64,000 bases of DNA, from the NCBI RefSeq assembly GCF_031846165.1, contig NZ_JAVRIE010000001.1, positions 1,054,001 to 1,118,000 of the forward strand. Direction: 5' to 3'. How positions within the stretch are numbered: position 1 is the first letter of the stretch; each line of letters begins with the position of its first letter. The notes under the pieces are model-generated. The model worked only from the letters and a program-made list of their open reading frames with translations. It was not told where the DNA came from and searched no databases. Of this stretch, positions 17,597-24,609 are shown piece by piece. The translations under genes were made by a program, and so were the position numbers. The DNA is from Glaciecola blandensis. Lineage in GTDB: Bacteria > Pseudomonadota > Gammaproteobacteria > Enterobacterales > Alteromonadaceae.

Positions 17597-19333
17597 ATTG
17601 CTCTCTCTAACCTGTGATAGGCAAAGCATGACATGCATGATTCTGTCTGCAGTTGAATAATGAAATGCACCCGCAGGGCTAATTCCATGGCATACATCGT
17701 TTCTAATATTCCACCCTCTCTGGTCGGTGAGCAGCATCCTGAAATAGAAAGATGTGTCTGCGCCAAAACAATTTTCAACACTTTCATCTCTAAGTAGGTC
17801 GTCAAATGTTCTCAACTGTAGGCCGCCTTGCCTATTCTTTCTTAAAGTAGCCCCTCCCATTAGCTCAACCAGTGTTCTGATAGCCGCTTCTGCCTGGGGA
17901 ACCAAAATATGGATCGCGGACATGTAATCTTCGTCCAGATAAGATTTCACGCCTTTTTGCACAATGTCCTTTTTGGATTCTTCAAATATGGGTGACCTCA
18001 GAATAAAGCTAGTTAATTCGTCGGAACTCCTCCCATAAACTTCTGAAGCCTTGTTAAATGAATGCCTGAGAAAGAAAGAGTCGATATTCATATTCTGAGA
18101 GAGCTGGTGAATAACGTTTCCTTCTAAATCTTCCTCAACTCCACCAATAGTTGCGACAGGCCTACCTTTATGGTCTTGCAGGGTTTTAGTAAACAAATAT
18201 GTTAGCGGGTGATTTTTAGCCAGCTCCAGTACTTGTTGCTCAACCTGATCTTTTTTGGGGATAAACTGAATCGCAATTCTATTGAGGGTCGTTTCAAGGC
18301 CACCACTCGTCATAGAATCCAGATAAGCATCGAGTTTTTCTCTGGGAATCTCCATGCTGTGAGAAAATTCCTGCATGCTTTCCACAACTTCCGGGCCAAC
18401 TTCAGAAATTTTTCTCGAAACTATTTCTGCGGCATCCTTCATGTTAAAGCTGATATAGATGTCATGTACGTGTTGGAGCCAAGACGAAGCCTGCATCGCT
18501 GCCAAACCTTCGCATGCATCCTCAAAACAACTACCAACAACATCAATTACTCGGGATACATCAGCATCCATTCCTTTGCTGCGATAATAGGTGGCTAGAG
18601 GAATACCTGCTGACTCACAAACCCAAGGTGAGTATTCTTTAGAAACTCGTTCCAGTCGAGATTCAAGGTCTTCTATTAGTTTTTTCTTTTGGACATCAGA
18701 CAAATATCGACATTTACTTAATACGAAAAGATCGAAACAAAATCCCCATAGCCCCGCCTTATCATCCTCTGCAATCCTGTCTTCTAGTTTAATAGCACTT
18801 TCAATGCTCTTTCCTATTAATTCAGAATTGTTTAAAGCGGAGGCTACTTTATATGCCCTTGTGATTTTTGTAATCGTTTCAGTTGGATGTTCGCATAGAT
18901 CTTTATCGGTCACGTCAAGAAGGGCATTTACATAATCAATGGCAATTCTATAGTTAGGCTTTTTACCAATAGCAGCTTCTGAAAGGTCCCAGACAAGCCC
19001 TGAATATCGAGCCTTCATTATTGGATTTTTTGTATTCTGTGATCGGTTTTTCCAATACTCAATAATGTCATCGTCAACCAAGGAAAGACTCGGGCTTTCA
19101 TAGGCCTTACCATCATCGCCAACCCATACCATCATCGGGCCATAATATGTGCCCCAGCTATTCTGCTTATCCAAATAATCCTCGCAAAAACCAAATGCAA
19201 GTCTTTCGGCAATAGCTTCTGGGCTTTGATCTTTTTCTGTAGCCTTATTAATCTTGGACGAAATAGAATGTTCGCTAGTTTTCTCTTCTAACCGTTCTAG
19301 CTCTTCCAGTAGCCTGGCTAGCTCATCATTCAT
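17591..19333 (-). CDS. DUF4209-like cassette protein with C-terminal RNxxxHG motif
   Basis: 580 residues, by far the largest cassette gene. The C-terminal part contains RNDVCHG at about residues 544-550, the RNxxxHG signature of DUF4209 (PF13910 as I recall it). It also fits the Rx4-6H pattern of HEPN RNases, so a HEPN-like nuclease domain is possible. Before it lies IRTLVELMGGATLRKNRQGG; the N-terminal two thirds is helical, acidic and repeat-like. No membrane segment. AAGGA precedes ATG 19333 and the stop is in the attC core. Function is unknown; nuclease or defence roles are inference only. Confidence 0.75.
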   Translation of the reverse strand: MNDELARLLEELERLEEKTSEHSISSKINKATEKDQSPEAIAERLAFGFCEDYLDKQNSWGTYYGPMMVWVGDDGKAYESPSLSLVDDDIIEYWKNRSQNTKNPIMKARYSGLVWDLSEAAIGKKPNYRIAIDYVNALLDVTDKDLCEHPTETITKITRAYKVASALNNSELIGKSIESAIKLEDRIAEDDKAGLWGFCFDLFVLSKCRYLSDVQKKKLIEDLESRLERVSKEYSPWVCESAGIPLATYYRSKGMDADVSRVIDVVGSCFEDACEGLAAMQASSWLQHVHDIYISFNMKDAAEIVSRKISEVGPEVVESMQEFSHSMEIPREKLDAYLDSMTSGGLETTLNRIAIQFIPKKDQVEQQVLELAKNHPLTYLFTKTLQDHKGRPVATIGGVEEDLEGNVIHQLSQNMNIDSFFLRHSFNKASEVYGRSSDELTSFILRSPIFEESKKDIVQKGVKSYLDEDYMSAIHILVPQAEAAIRTLVELMGGATLRKNRQGGLQLRTFDDLLRDESVENCFGADTSFYFRMLLTDQRGWNIRNDVCHGISPAGAFHYSTADRIMHVMLCLSQVRESNA

Positions 19334-19353
19334 CGTAGTTCCTTATTGTGAAT

Positions 19354-19455
19354 GCCTAATGCCGTTTTAAGCGGCAAATTGCAGTTGGCTAAAATAAGTG
19401 AGGCACGAACAAAAAGCCAACTGTAATTTGTCCGACTTGAAAACCCTTGTTAGGA
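19354..19455 (-). repeat. attC site (group C)
   Basis: GCCTAAT (19354-19360, one change from RYYYAAC) to GTTAGGA (19449-19455), 102 bp. GGCAAATTGCAGTTGGC pairs with GCCAACTGTAATTTGTCC. Confidence 0.87.
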
Positions 19456-19457
19456 AG

Positions 19458-19868
19458 CTACGCTCTCTCTTTGCCGTGATAAAAATACACAAACTTCTCA
19501 TTATCGTGAACGCCTGTTCCCCACATCGGTGAGTTTAATGAAATAATAGAGCCATCCTTTGCTATTTTAATCTTCTCTCTCACATAAGTTTCAAATTCTG
19601 AAAAGTTCTCAATTTGAATCTTCTTAATTTCCTCTACAAAGTGAGCTGCTTTGTATTTCACAGCTTCTCTCTCATAATGTTTCGCGCAGTTTGCAGGAAT
19701 AAGAAAAAACTCTTCATCTTCATCCCAATCAAAAGCTTCGACATAGTCGATTTCTATACTTCCAGACCCATCTTCTGAGTAACAAGCAAAAGCGACATCA
19801 TAGTCTTTTGTTTCTGGCTGCTTGCTAAAGACAGACTCTAAATCGTCGATTATATGCTGAACCTTCAT
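19458..19868 (-). CDS. cassette hypothetical acidic protein
   Basis: 136 residues, strongly acidic, with EAFDWDEDEEFFLIPANC in the middle and no signal peptide or membrane span. I do not recognise the family. The start ATG at 19868 has AGGA six bases upstream, and that box is part of the next attC's outer arm, so translation starts right at the recombination point. Single-gene cassette between attC sites of two different groups. Confidence 0.65.
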   Translation of the reverse strand: MKVQHIIDDLESVFSKQPETKDYDVAFACYSEDGSGSIEIDYVEAFDWDEDEEFFLIPANCAKHYEREAVKYKAAHFVEEIKKIQIENFSEFETYVREKIKIAKDGSIISLNSPMWGTGVHDNEKFVYFYHGKERA

Positions 19869-19874
19869 TTAGCT

Positions 19875-19967
19875 TCCTAACACCCCGCATAACGGGCAGC
19901 ATTGCGTGCAGCCGCACGTAATGGTGTCCCAGCGACCGAAGGGAGTGCGTTTATGCGATTGTTATGT
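19875..19967 (-). repeat. attC site (group B-like)
   Basis: TCCTAAC (19875-19881) to GTTATGT (19961-19967), 93 bp. CGCATAACGGG and TTTATGCG form the outer arm; CATTGCGTGC and GCACGTAATG form the inner one. Contains GACCGAAGGGAGTGCG, shared in part with 16476-16583. Confidence 0.9.
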
Positions 19968-20023
19968 TGTTTTAGTTTGGTGCGGTTTTGATAAAACATT
20001 CCATGTTTCCTTACGATAACCAT
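19877..20023 (-). CDS. tiny ORF of a near-empty cassette, reading through its attC
   Basis: A 48-codon frame (ATG 20023, stop TAG 19877) that starts in the box of one attC and translates almost the whole of the next, giving a tail such as NNRINALPSVAGTPLR. The cassette body between the two attC sites is only about 46 bp. Such frames through attC are common in integron arrays and may not be functional proteins. I see no ribosome site. Listed because nothing else fills this cassette. Confidence 0.3.
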   Translation of the reverse strand: MVIVRKHGMFYQNRTKLKQHNNRINALPSVAGTPLRAAARNAARYAGC

Positions 20024-20120
20024 TTAGGTAAAACAATACTCGTTTGACGCTGATACAGCAACTGCAGGTTAGTAGCGTGGACCAAACAACGAATGCTCGC
20101 GAACCCGAAATCTGTTATTT
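20014..20120 (-). repeat. attC site, divergent arms
   Basis: CGATAAC (20014-20020) to GTTATTT (20114-20120), 107 bp. CGTTTG..ACGCT pairs with AGCGT..CAAACAACG, and the outer ATTTAGG with CCCGAAAT. The stop of the 20115 gene is in the core. Confidence 0.65.
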
Positions 20121-20435
20121 AAAAACCTTTGAAAGCCCCTTTTGAAGAAACGAGCTAACACCATTACTTTGCTTGGCCTTCAAACTTTTTGACCATGAAA
20201 GCTCAATAGCATCATTAATTATTTTATCTGGATCTTCGCCACGGGCTATCAGTGCTTCTTTCAAAATTTCTATATGCCATGTTGGACAATGTCTGCTTTG
20301 ACAAGGAACATCCGGATCATCAGAGTAATGTTCAAAAGCATAATGAAAGCAGAGCCAATGCATCCCTTCAAAAGCCTCATAAGCCTCCAAAGGCCCCTTT
20401 AATTCACTACCACAACTCTTACAAAAATTAGCCAT
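20115..20435 (-). CDS. cassette protein with Cys/His metal-binding pattern
   Basis: 106 residues. An N-terminal CKSCG knuckle followed by CFHYAFEHYSDDPD and CQSRHC gives a CxxC...CxH...C...HC arrangement suggestive of one structural zinc site. The C-terminus is basic (SLKAKQSNG, QKGLSKVFK). I do not recognise the family. The start ATG 20435 is preceded by AAGGGTG six bases away; a TTG one codon upstream is also open. The stop lies in the attC core. Confidence 0.68.
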   Translation of the reverse strand: MANFCKSCGSELKGPLEAYEAFEGMHWLCFHYAFEHYSDDPDVPCQSRHCPTWHIEILKEALIARGEDPDKIINDAIELSWSKSLKAKQSNGVSSFLQKGLSKVFK

Positions 20436-20451
20436 CAATCACACCCTTGCC

Positions 20452-20539
20452 ACATAACACTTAGCTAAGGGGCGCATACATGCAGCTAAAATGGCGAAGC
20501 CGCTGCATGTATGTGTCCCTCTTGAGCGCCTTGTTATAC
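20452..20539 (-). repeat. attC site (group B)
   Basis: ACATAAC (20452-20458) to GTTATAC (20533-20539), 88 bp. GCATACATGCAGC pairs with GCTGCATGTATGTG. CTAAGGGGC and GCGCCTTGTTAT are shared with 16476-16583. Confidence 0.92.
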
Positions 20540-20542
20540 GCT

Positions 20543-21124
20543 TTAACCGCATTGTTCAAAAGAACCCCATGATTCCACGATATTGCCTGGGTTTTCAATT
20601 TTGAAGCATGCATATAAGTCTGATGGCGAGCGAATTATTAGAATGATTCCCTTGTCTTCGATTTGACCGAAAGTCGATCTATAATCTTCGATTATGGGTT
20701 TAACAAAATTCTCTTGATAGCCAGAAATTAGTTCTTCCTGATTTACGTAATTAACACTGTTTAAGTTTTGGGGGTGACATTGCACGTTATAAAACGTAAA
20801 TCCGCCGCTAGCCATTAAGCCTGATAAGAGCTTGCATTCCATTTCCATATTTTCATTTGCTAATGCAAAAAATGGTGACAACTCCTTTTCTCCTGCGGCA
20901 GATTGAAACTGTAGATACGCAAACGGAAGTAACGACGTGACTATAAGAGCCGTACCCATTTTTTTCCTATTGCCGCTATAGTTGACGAACGCGTGGTAAA
21001 ACGTAAAAGGAAATAAAAATAGTCCCAAAAACCCTAACCATACTTTTTTTCGGAACATATCCACTACAACAGTGAGATATAGAACAATGCTTACAAGCAT
21101 TAAAACTACTGACAGAAATAGCAT
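20543..21124 (-). CDS. cassette membrane protein, unknown function
   Basis: 193 residues. Two or three membrane spans lie in the first 75 residues (LFLSVVLMLVSIVLYLTVVV, then GFLGLFLFPFTFYHAF, then TALIVTSLLPFAYL). They are followed by an extracytoplasmic or cytosolic domain of about 115 residues containing three cysteines (MECKL, VQCHP, YACF) and ending in FEQCG. A good AGGAC box precedes ATG 21124. I cannot assign a family. Confidence 0.68.
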   Translation of the reverse strand: MLFLSVVLMLVSIVLYLTVVVDMFRKKVWLGFLGLFLFPFTFYHAFVNYSGNRKKMGTALIVTSLLPFAYLQFQSAAGEKELSPFFALANENMEMECKLLSGLMASGGFTFYNVQCHPQNLNSVNYVNQEELISGYQENFVKPIIEDYRSTFGQIEDKGIILIIRSPSDLYACFKIENPGNIVESWGSFEQCG

Positions 21125-21151
21125 ATTTAGTCCTTTAAACTATGACATAGC

Positions 21152-21220
21152 GTATAACACTTTTGATAAGCGGTTTGGCACCGCTCTTGTGACAAATCCG
21201 TCTTCATCATTTTGTTATAT
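21152..21220 (-). repeat. attC site (group A)
   Basis: GTATAAC (21152-21158) to GTTATAT (21214-21220), 69 bp. AAGCGGTTTGGCAC pairs with GTGACAAATCCG. Almost identical inner arm to 15936-16004. Confidence 0.9.
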
Positions 21221-21224
21221 GCCA

Positions 21225-21542
21225 TTACTGCAAGACTCCCCAAGATTCACAAACTCCGCCAAAGCTAACTACCAACGCCGAGGCTTTTTTTTGCGTATCC
21301 ATTATCAGGTCGTAAGATACAGGCGAGTTAATATTAAATAAGATATATCCATCACCGTCGTCATCTGGAGCATATACTTCGATAGGGCCATATTCTTTCT
21401 CTAAGATATCTAAAGCATCCTGAGAAGGCGGCCAGCTATCAAAATCAACCATGAAATCAATCTCCCACGCTGTCGAAAAATCGAACCCGGATTCTTCTAA
21501 TCGTCTAAGGACATCACCGTCAGCATCATCTGGAAACTTCAA
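21225..21542 (-). CDS. RraB-family protein (regulator of RNase E activity) on a cassette
   Basis: 105 residues matching the core of the RraB family: FPDDADGDVLRRL, VDFDSWPPSQDALD, DDDGDGYILFN and FGGVCESWGVL. In E. coli, RraB binds the C-terminal region of RNase E and lowers cleavage of a subset of mRNAs. Here the protein is shorter than E. coli RraB and travels as an integron cassette. The start is TTG 21542 with AGGAG six bases upstream, the only good ribosome site. Whether it modulates the host RNase E is inference. Confidence 0.85.
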   Translation of the reverse strand: MKFPDDADGDVLRRLEESGFDFSTAWEIDFMVDFDSWPPSQDALDILEKEYGPIEVYAPDDDGDGYILFNINSPVSYDLIMDTQKKASALVVSFGGVCESWGVLQ

Positions 21543-21557
21543 CCAAAACTCCTAGGC

Positions 21558-21623
21558 ATATAACACTTCGTTAAGCGGTAAAAATTACTCTTTATTTTTA
21601 TCCGCTTGAACGTTTTGTTATGT
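21558..21623 (-). repeat. attC site (group A-like, shortest)
   Basis: ATATAAC (21558-21564) to GTTATGT (21617-21623), 66 bp. AAGCGGTAAAAAT pairs with ATTTTTATCCGCTT. It follows the first gene of the array. Confidence 0.9.
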
Positions 21624-21630
21624 GTCATTG

Positions 21631-22005
21631 TCAAATTATACTCCACGGGTTGAAACCCATTGATTCAATAGCAGGAGCAATTGTATCTGCTAGAAATTCT
21701 CTCTCTTCTGTATCGAAATCTAACCATGGTAAATTGTCGACTAAAGTCTGAATATTCGACTTTTTTAAATCCTTAGTTAAGTCTGATTTTAAATGGATAT
21801 GTCTTAAAGATTTGAGGAATTCATTTGTTGTTTTTTCCAACGACAAAATTACTCCTGGGGGCGAAGGGTTCAAGCCTCTTGGTTCCCATAACTCAATTCC
21901 GAAATTCTTTTTCAAGATTAAATCATCGATTAATTTAACAGTTTTATCCATAGCCGAAACCCCAAAAGAAAGAGAAACAAAAACAACCAACAATGTTAAC
22001 TTCAT
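21631..22005 (-). CDS. first cassette: small exported protein, unknown function
   Basis: 124 residues from ATG 22005, beginning with a signal peptide (MKLTLLVVFVSLSFGVSA), so probably periplasmic. An upstream in-frame start at 22050 would put 15 non-signal residues before it and is less likely. The mature protein is Leu/Asp/Glu-rich, with LPWLDFDTEEREFL and a C-terminal GFNPWSII. It weakly resembles Rap1a/Tai-like immunity-type layouts only in size; I do not assign it. Being first in the array, it would be closest to any promoter. Confidence 0.65.
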   Translation of the reverse strand: MKLTLLVVFVSLSFGVSAMDKTVKLIDDLILKKNFGIELWEPRGLNPSPPGVILSLEKTTNEFLKSLRHIHLKSDLTKDLKKSNIQTLVDNLPWLDFDTEEREFLADTIAPAIESMGFNPWSII

Positions 22006-22271
22006 AGCGACACATAACAACTTATTATCCTGACCGCATGGTAAAAACAAAACATAACCATATCACACAGCCCTTATACTTATTTATTTTCAATAGCTTA
22101 CTATTTATTCGATGATAAGTTCTACATTATTTTATGTGGTTAGTATGCATTCATGGTAAATACATGCTCAGTATTCGAATCAAATTCTATAAAACATGGG
22201 CTTAAATTGGCTTTTACTAAAAGTTGATTTCATTACTTCGCATGCATAATAATCCCGCAATGCAAATAAAA

Positions 22272-23426
22272 CTAAAAGACTAAGCGTCCACTGGACACCA
22301 AGCCAATGATTAAGCCTGCGAAACCAGTTCCAATGCCCAAGAACAGGCAAGAATAATTGAAGACTGCCATCATGCGTGTCGTTTTTTGCCTAGGTTTACC
22401 GCTTTTCTCGAACGTCGCATGTTCATGGAGAAAGGACATACTTCTTAACATCAATACGAACAGACCCAGAGAGAATATACTAAAAGTGATGACTGGACCG
22501 AGCCAACCACTTGTCAATTCATACGCCGCAGTTATAAATACTCCCCAAATCAAAACCCAAGCAATGAGTTCGTTTCTATAACGCTTCATAGTGCGCTTTT
22601 TATCGTCATTCGGTAAGTTAGCTATGGCCATTTTTGAGGACCAAATGACCGCCAATACAGCCAAAAATGCTCCCAGAATCGAACCACCTAACACACTTAG
22701 AATTTTTACCCAAAAACTGCCACTTGCATTACCACTTACTGTGGCAGTTGAAAGGCTTGCAGTGGCCAATGAAGCAGCAACCGGCCCACTTGGCGTAATT
22801 AAACCGAGTATCACGGCGCTGAAACCAATACTTGGCGCCGTACTATAAATGGCGCTTCCAACATGTTTTAGTATTTTATTTTTTAGCGTTGCACGTGCTC
22901 GGGAAAGCTTTTTCCTAACGCTTGACTCACTAAGGCTAAGAAGCTGAGCAACTTGCTTACTAGACTGCTCTTCCCGATAATAAAGCAGTACGATTTCTCT
23001 ATCTTCCTCTGAAAGCTGGTCAATAAATTGAGCTACCAAACGCTTATTTTGATCACGGCTAAATTTTTCATCATGCGTATTTTCATCGGTTTCTAGTTGC
23101 GCTAACAACAAGGTAGCTTCGTCGGAATCCACGCGAGCGTTAAGCTTATTATCACGAATGTAATTCAAGGCCGCATATCTTGTCGTTTGCCTGAGCCAAG
23201 GTAAAAAGCTTTCAGGATTTTTCAATTGTTGTAAGTTTTGCCACACACTGACATAGACTTGTTGAGCAATTTCCTCACTATCGTCGACATCTTTAACGAT
23301 AGCGAGTGCAATAGCACTGACCAAATTTTGTGAGTGTCGAATAATGCGTTCATAGGCTTGATGATCGCCTTGTTGAGCCAATTCAATATCGGTGCTAGTT
23401 GTCTGAGAACTTGTTGTACTAAACAT
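22272..23426 (-). CDS. ECF-like sigma-70 factor fused to a multi-span membrane domain
   Basis: 384 residues. The N-terminal 190 are a sigma-70 factor of ECF type: region 2 (EEIAQQVYVSVWQNLQQL, WLRQTTRYAALNYIRD) and region 4 (LSEEDREIVLLYYREE, LSLSESSVRKKLSRAR). The C-terminal half has about four or five membrane spans (including ILGAFLAVLAVIW, ELIAWVLIWGVFITAAY and FSIFSLGLFVLML). No separate anti-sigma gene is adjacent, so membrane tethering may itself hold the factor inactive (inference). GGAGG precedes ATG; the hydrolase stop is 2 bp upstream, so the two are co-transcribed. Confidence 0.9.
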   Translation of the reverse strand: MFSTTSSQTTSTDIELAQQGDHQAYERIIRHSQNLVSAIALAIVKDVDDSEEIAQQVYVSVWQNLQQLKNPESFLPWLRQTTRYAALNYIRDNKLNARVDSDEATLLLAQLETDENTHDEKFSRDQNKRLVAQFIDQLSEEDREIVLLYYREEQSSKQVAQLLSLSESSVRKKLSRARATLKNKILKHVGSAIYSTAPSIGFSAVILGLITPSGPVAASLATASLSTATVSGNASGSFWVKILSVLGGSILGAFLAVLAVIWSSKMAIANLPNDDKKRTMKRYRNELIAWVLIWGVFITAAYELTSGWLGPVITFSIFSLGLFVLMLRSMSFLHEHATFEKSGKPRQKTTRMMAVFNYSCLFLGIGTGFAGLIIGLVSSGRLVF

Positions 23427-23428
23427 CC

Positions 23429-24418
23429 CTATTCCTCCAAGAATGAGCTAATTTGCGTCACTAACCACGCTGGCTGGTCAAACATAATGAAATGGCGCGC
23501 TTGAGTATTCATAATTACCGTAGCGTTTTTCACATTTTCAAACTGTTGCTCATATAAATCTTGTACCGATTGATGTTGAGCATCTTGAGTAAAAGCGCCT
23601 GAAGCCCCTAACAGTAGCATGCGTGTTTTACTTGTTTGAAGTGGCTTTCGCACATCCTTAAGCATCACTTCGTACAAAGCAGTCCCCGCAGTGATCGGGT
23701 CGGATTTCTTTGCCATTTCTACGATATGAGCTTGATCATCCGCTGACTTAGCTTGAATAAAAATACCGCGTTTTGTTTGCGCTGCCAACTGTTCTGGCTG
23801 CATTGCCTGAAACATCGCTTTCATCGCTTGGGCTTGAGGCTCCATATGATCAACTACGGTATCGTTGCTTCGAGTGAAAATAGGCCCAATGAAAGGCAAG
23901 CCATCTATCGAAACCACTTTGCCGATAAGTTCTTCGTGCTCTGCCGCCATACTTAAACCAATCAGTCCGCCCATGCTGTGCCCTACAATATGTGGTTTAT
24001 CTAGCTTTTTAAGAGCAATATAAGCACGCAAGTCCAGCAATAATTGCTCAAAACTAAATTCGCTATCTTGAGGGGTGCCAGCAAAGCCTTTTATTGCCAC
24101 TAGATGCACATCAAATTGCTCTTCAAATTGTTCCTTTATCCCAGAATAAACAGAAGGGTTCGACATTAAACCGGGTATAAAAATTATCGCTTGCTTGTGT
24201 AGCTCGCTAGCTTGATTCACAACGCTGAATGTCCCCATATCAGTCGTCAATTGTTCAGCTTGTGTCACTTTGGTTTTTGCTTGTAAAACTGCTGGCAATA
24301 CAACTCCAAGAAGCACCATTACAATCGCAAACTGCTGCCAAATGGCGGACGATGGATTTAATTTACTTGTCTTAATGTTATTGAGCATTGCTTTGCTGGT
24401 ATTTAAAAAACGCGTCAT
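23429..24418 (-). CDS. membrane-anchored alpha/beta hydrolase
   Basis: About 329 residues from the chosen ATG 24418, which has AGGA eight bases upstream; longer in-frame starts reach 24511. A hydrophobic segment (FAIVMVLLGVVLPAVLQA) near residues 30-50 acts as signal or anchor. The hydrolase fold shows IFIPGLMSNPSVYSG (oxyanion region), the nucleophile elbow GHSMGG, and a late ARHFIMFD supplying the catalytic His. Substrate unknown. It is the first gene of a two-gene unit with the membrane-tethered sigma factor, suggesting that it acts in the same response. Confidence 0.85.
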   Translation of the reverse strand: MTRFLNTSKAMLNNIKTSKLNPSSAIWQQFAIVMVLLGVVLPAVLQAKTKVTQAEQLTTDMGTFSVVNQASELHKQAIIFIPGLMSNPSVYSGIKEQFEEQFDVHLVAIKGFAGTPQDSEFSFEQLLLDLRAYIALKKLDKPHIVGHSMGGLIGLSMAAEHEELIGKVVSIDGLPFIGPIFTRSNDTVVDHMEPQAQAMKAMFQAMQPEQLAAQTKRGIFIQAKSADDQAHIVEMAKKSDPITAGTALYEVMLKDVRKPLQTSKTRMLLLGASGAFTQDAQHQSVQDLYEQQFENVKNATVIMNTQARHFIMFDQPAWLVTQISSFLEE

Positions 24419-24609
24419 GTTCATATTCCTTTGCATAATGAGAATGTAAAAAGCAAGAATTTTGCTGGTCTTATAGCTAAGAAACGCACTGAGAAGAAAG
24501 TGTGACAACAATTTTGGTGATATCTGTAAATAAAGGAAAAAAATATCGCTGTAGGAGTTTCAATCGTATAGTAGTAAGTCATCCAGATAAAACCCAAACA
24601 ACAAGCGAG

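Larger units (their letters stand above)
14158..22018 (-). mobile_element. CALIN: integron gene-cassette array without an integrase
   Basis: About 7.9 kb of short genes, all on the minus strand, each followed at its 3' end by an imperfect palindrome of roughly 60-113 bp bounded by an RYYYAAC-like box and a GTTRRRY-like box. I count 13 sites for 13 cassettes; in at least five the gene stop codon TAA lies inside the GTTA core. No tyrosine recombinase of the IntI type and no recognisable attI occur in the window. It is set between the housekeeping pyk terminator and a sigma-factor gene. Read on the minus strand, the array begins near 22,010 and ends near 14,160. Confidence 0.85.

Noticed and set aside
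14158..22018. Regularly returning repeats considered as a CRISPR array
   Set aside because: Repeat units are 66-113 bp, unequal, palindromic and separated by genes of different length; no short spacers and no cas genes.
22012..22018. A fourteenth attC site at the start of the array
   Set aside because: Only the 5' box is visible; no pairing arm or GTTRRRY box follows within 150 bp.
14158..22018. Prophage or transposon as the source of the small unknown genes
   Set aside because: No transposase, terminal inverted repeats, phage structural or integrase genes; attC-type boundaries explain the layout better.
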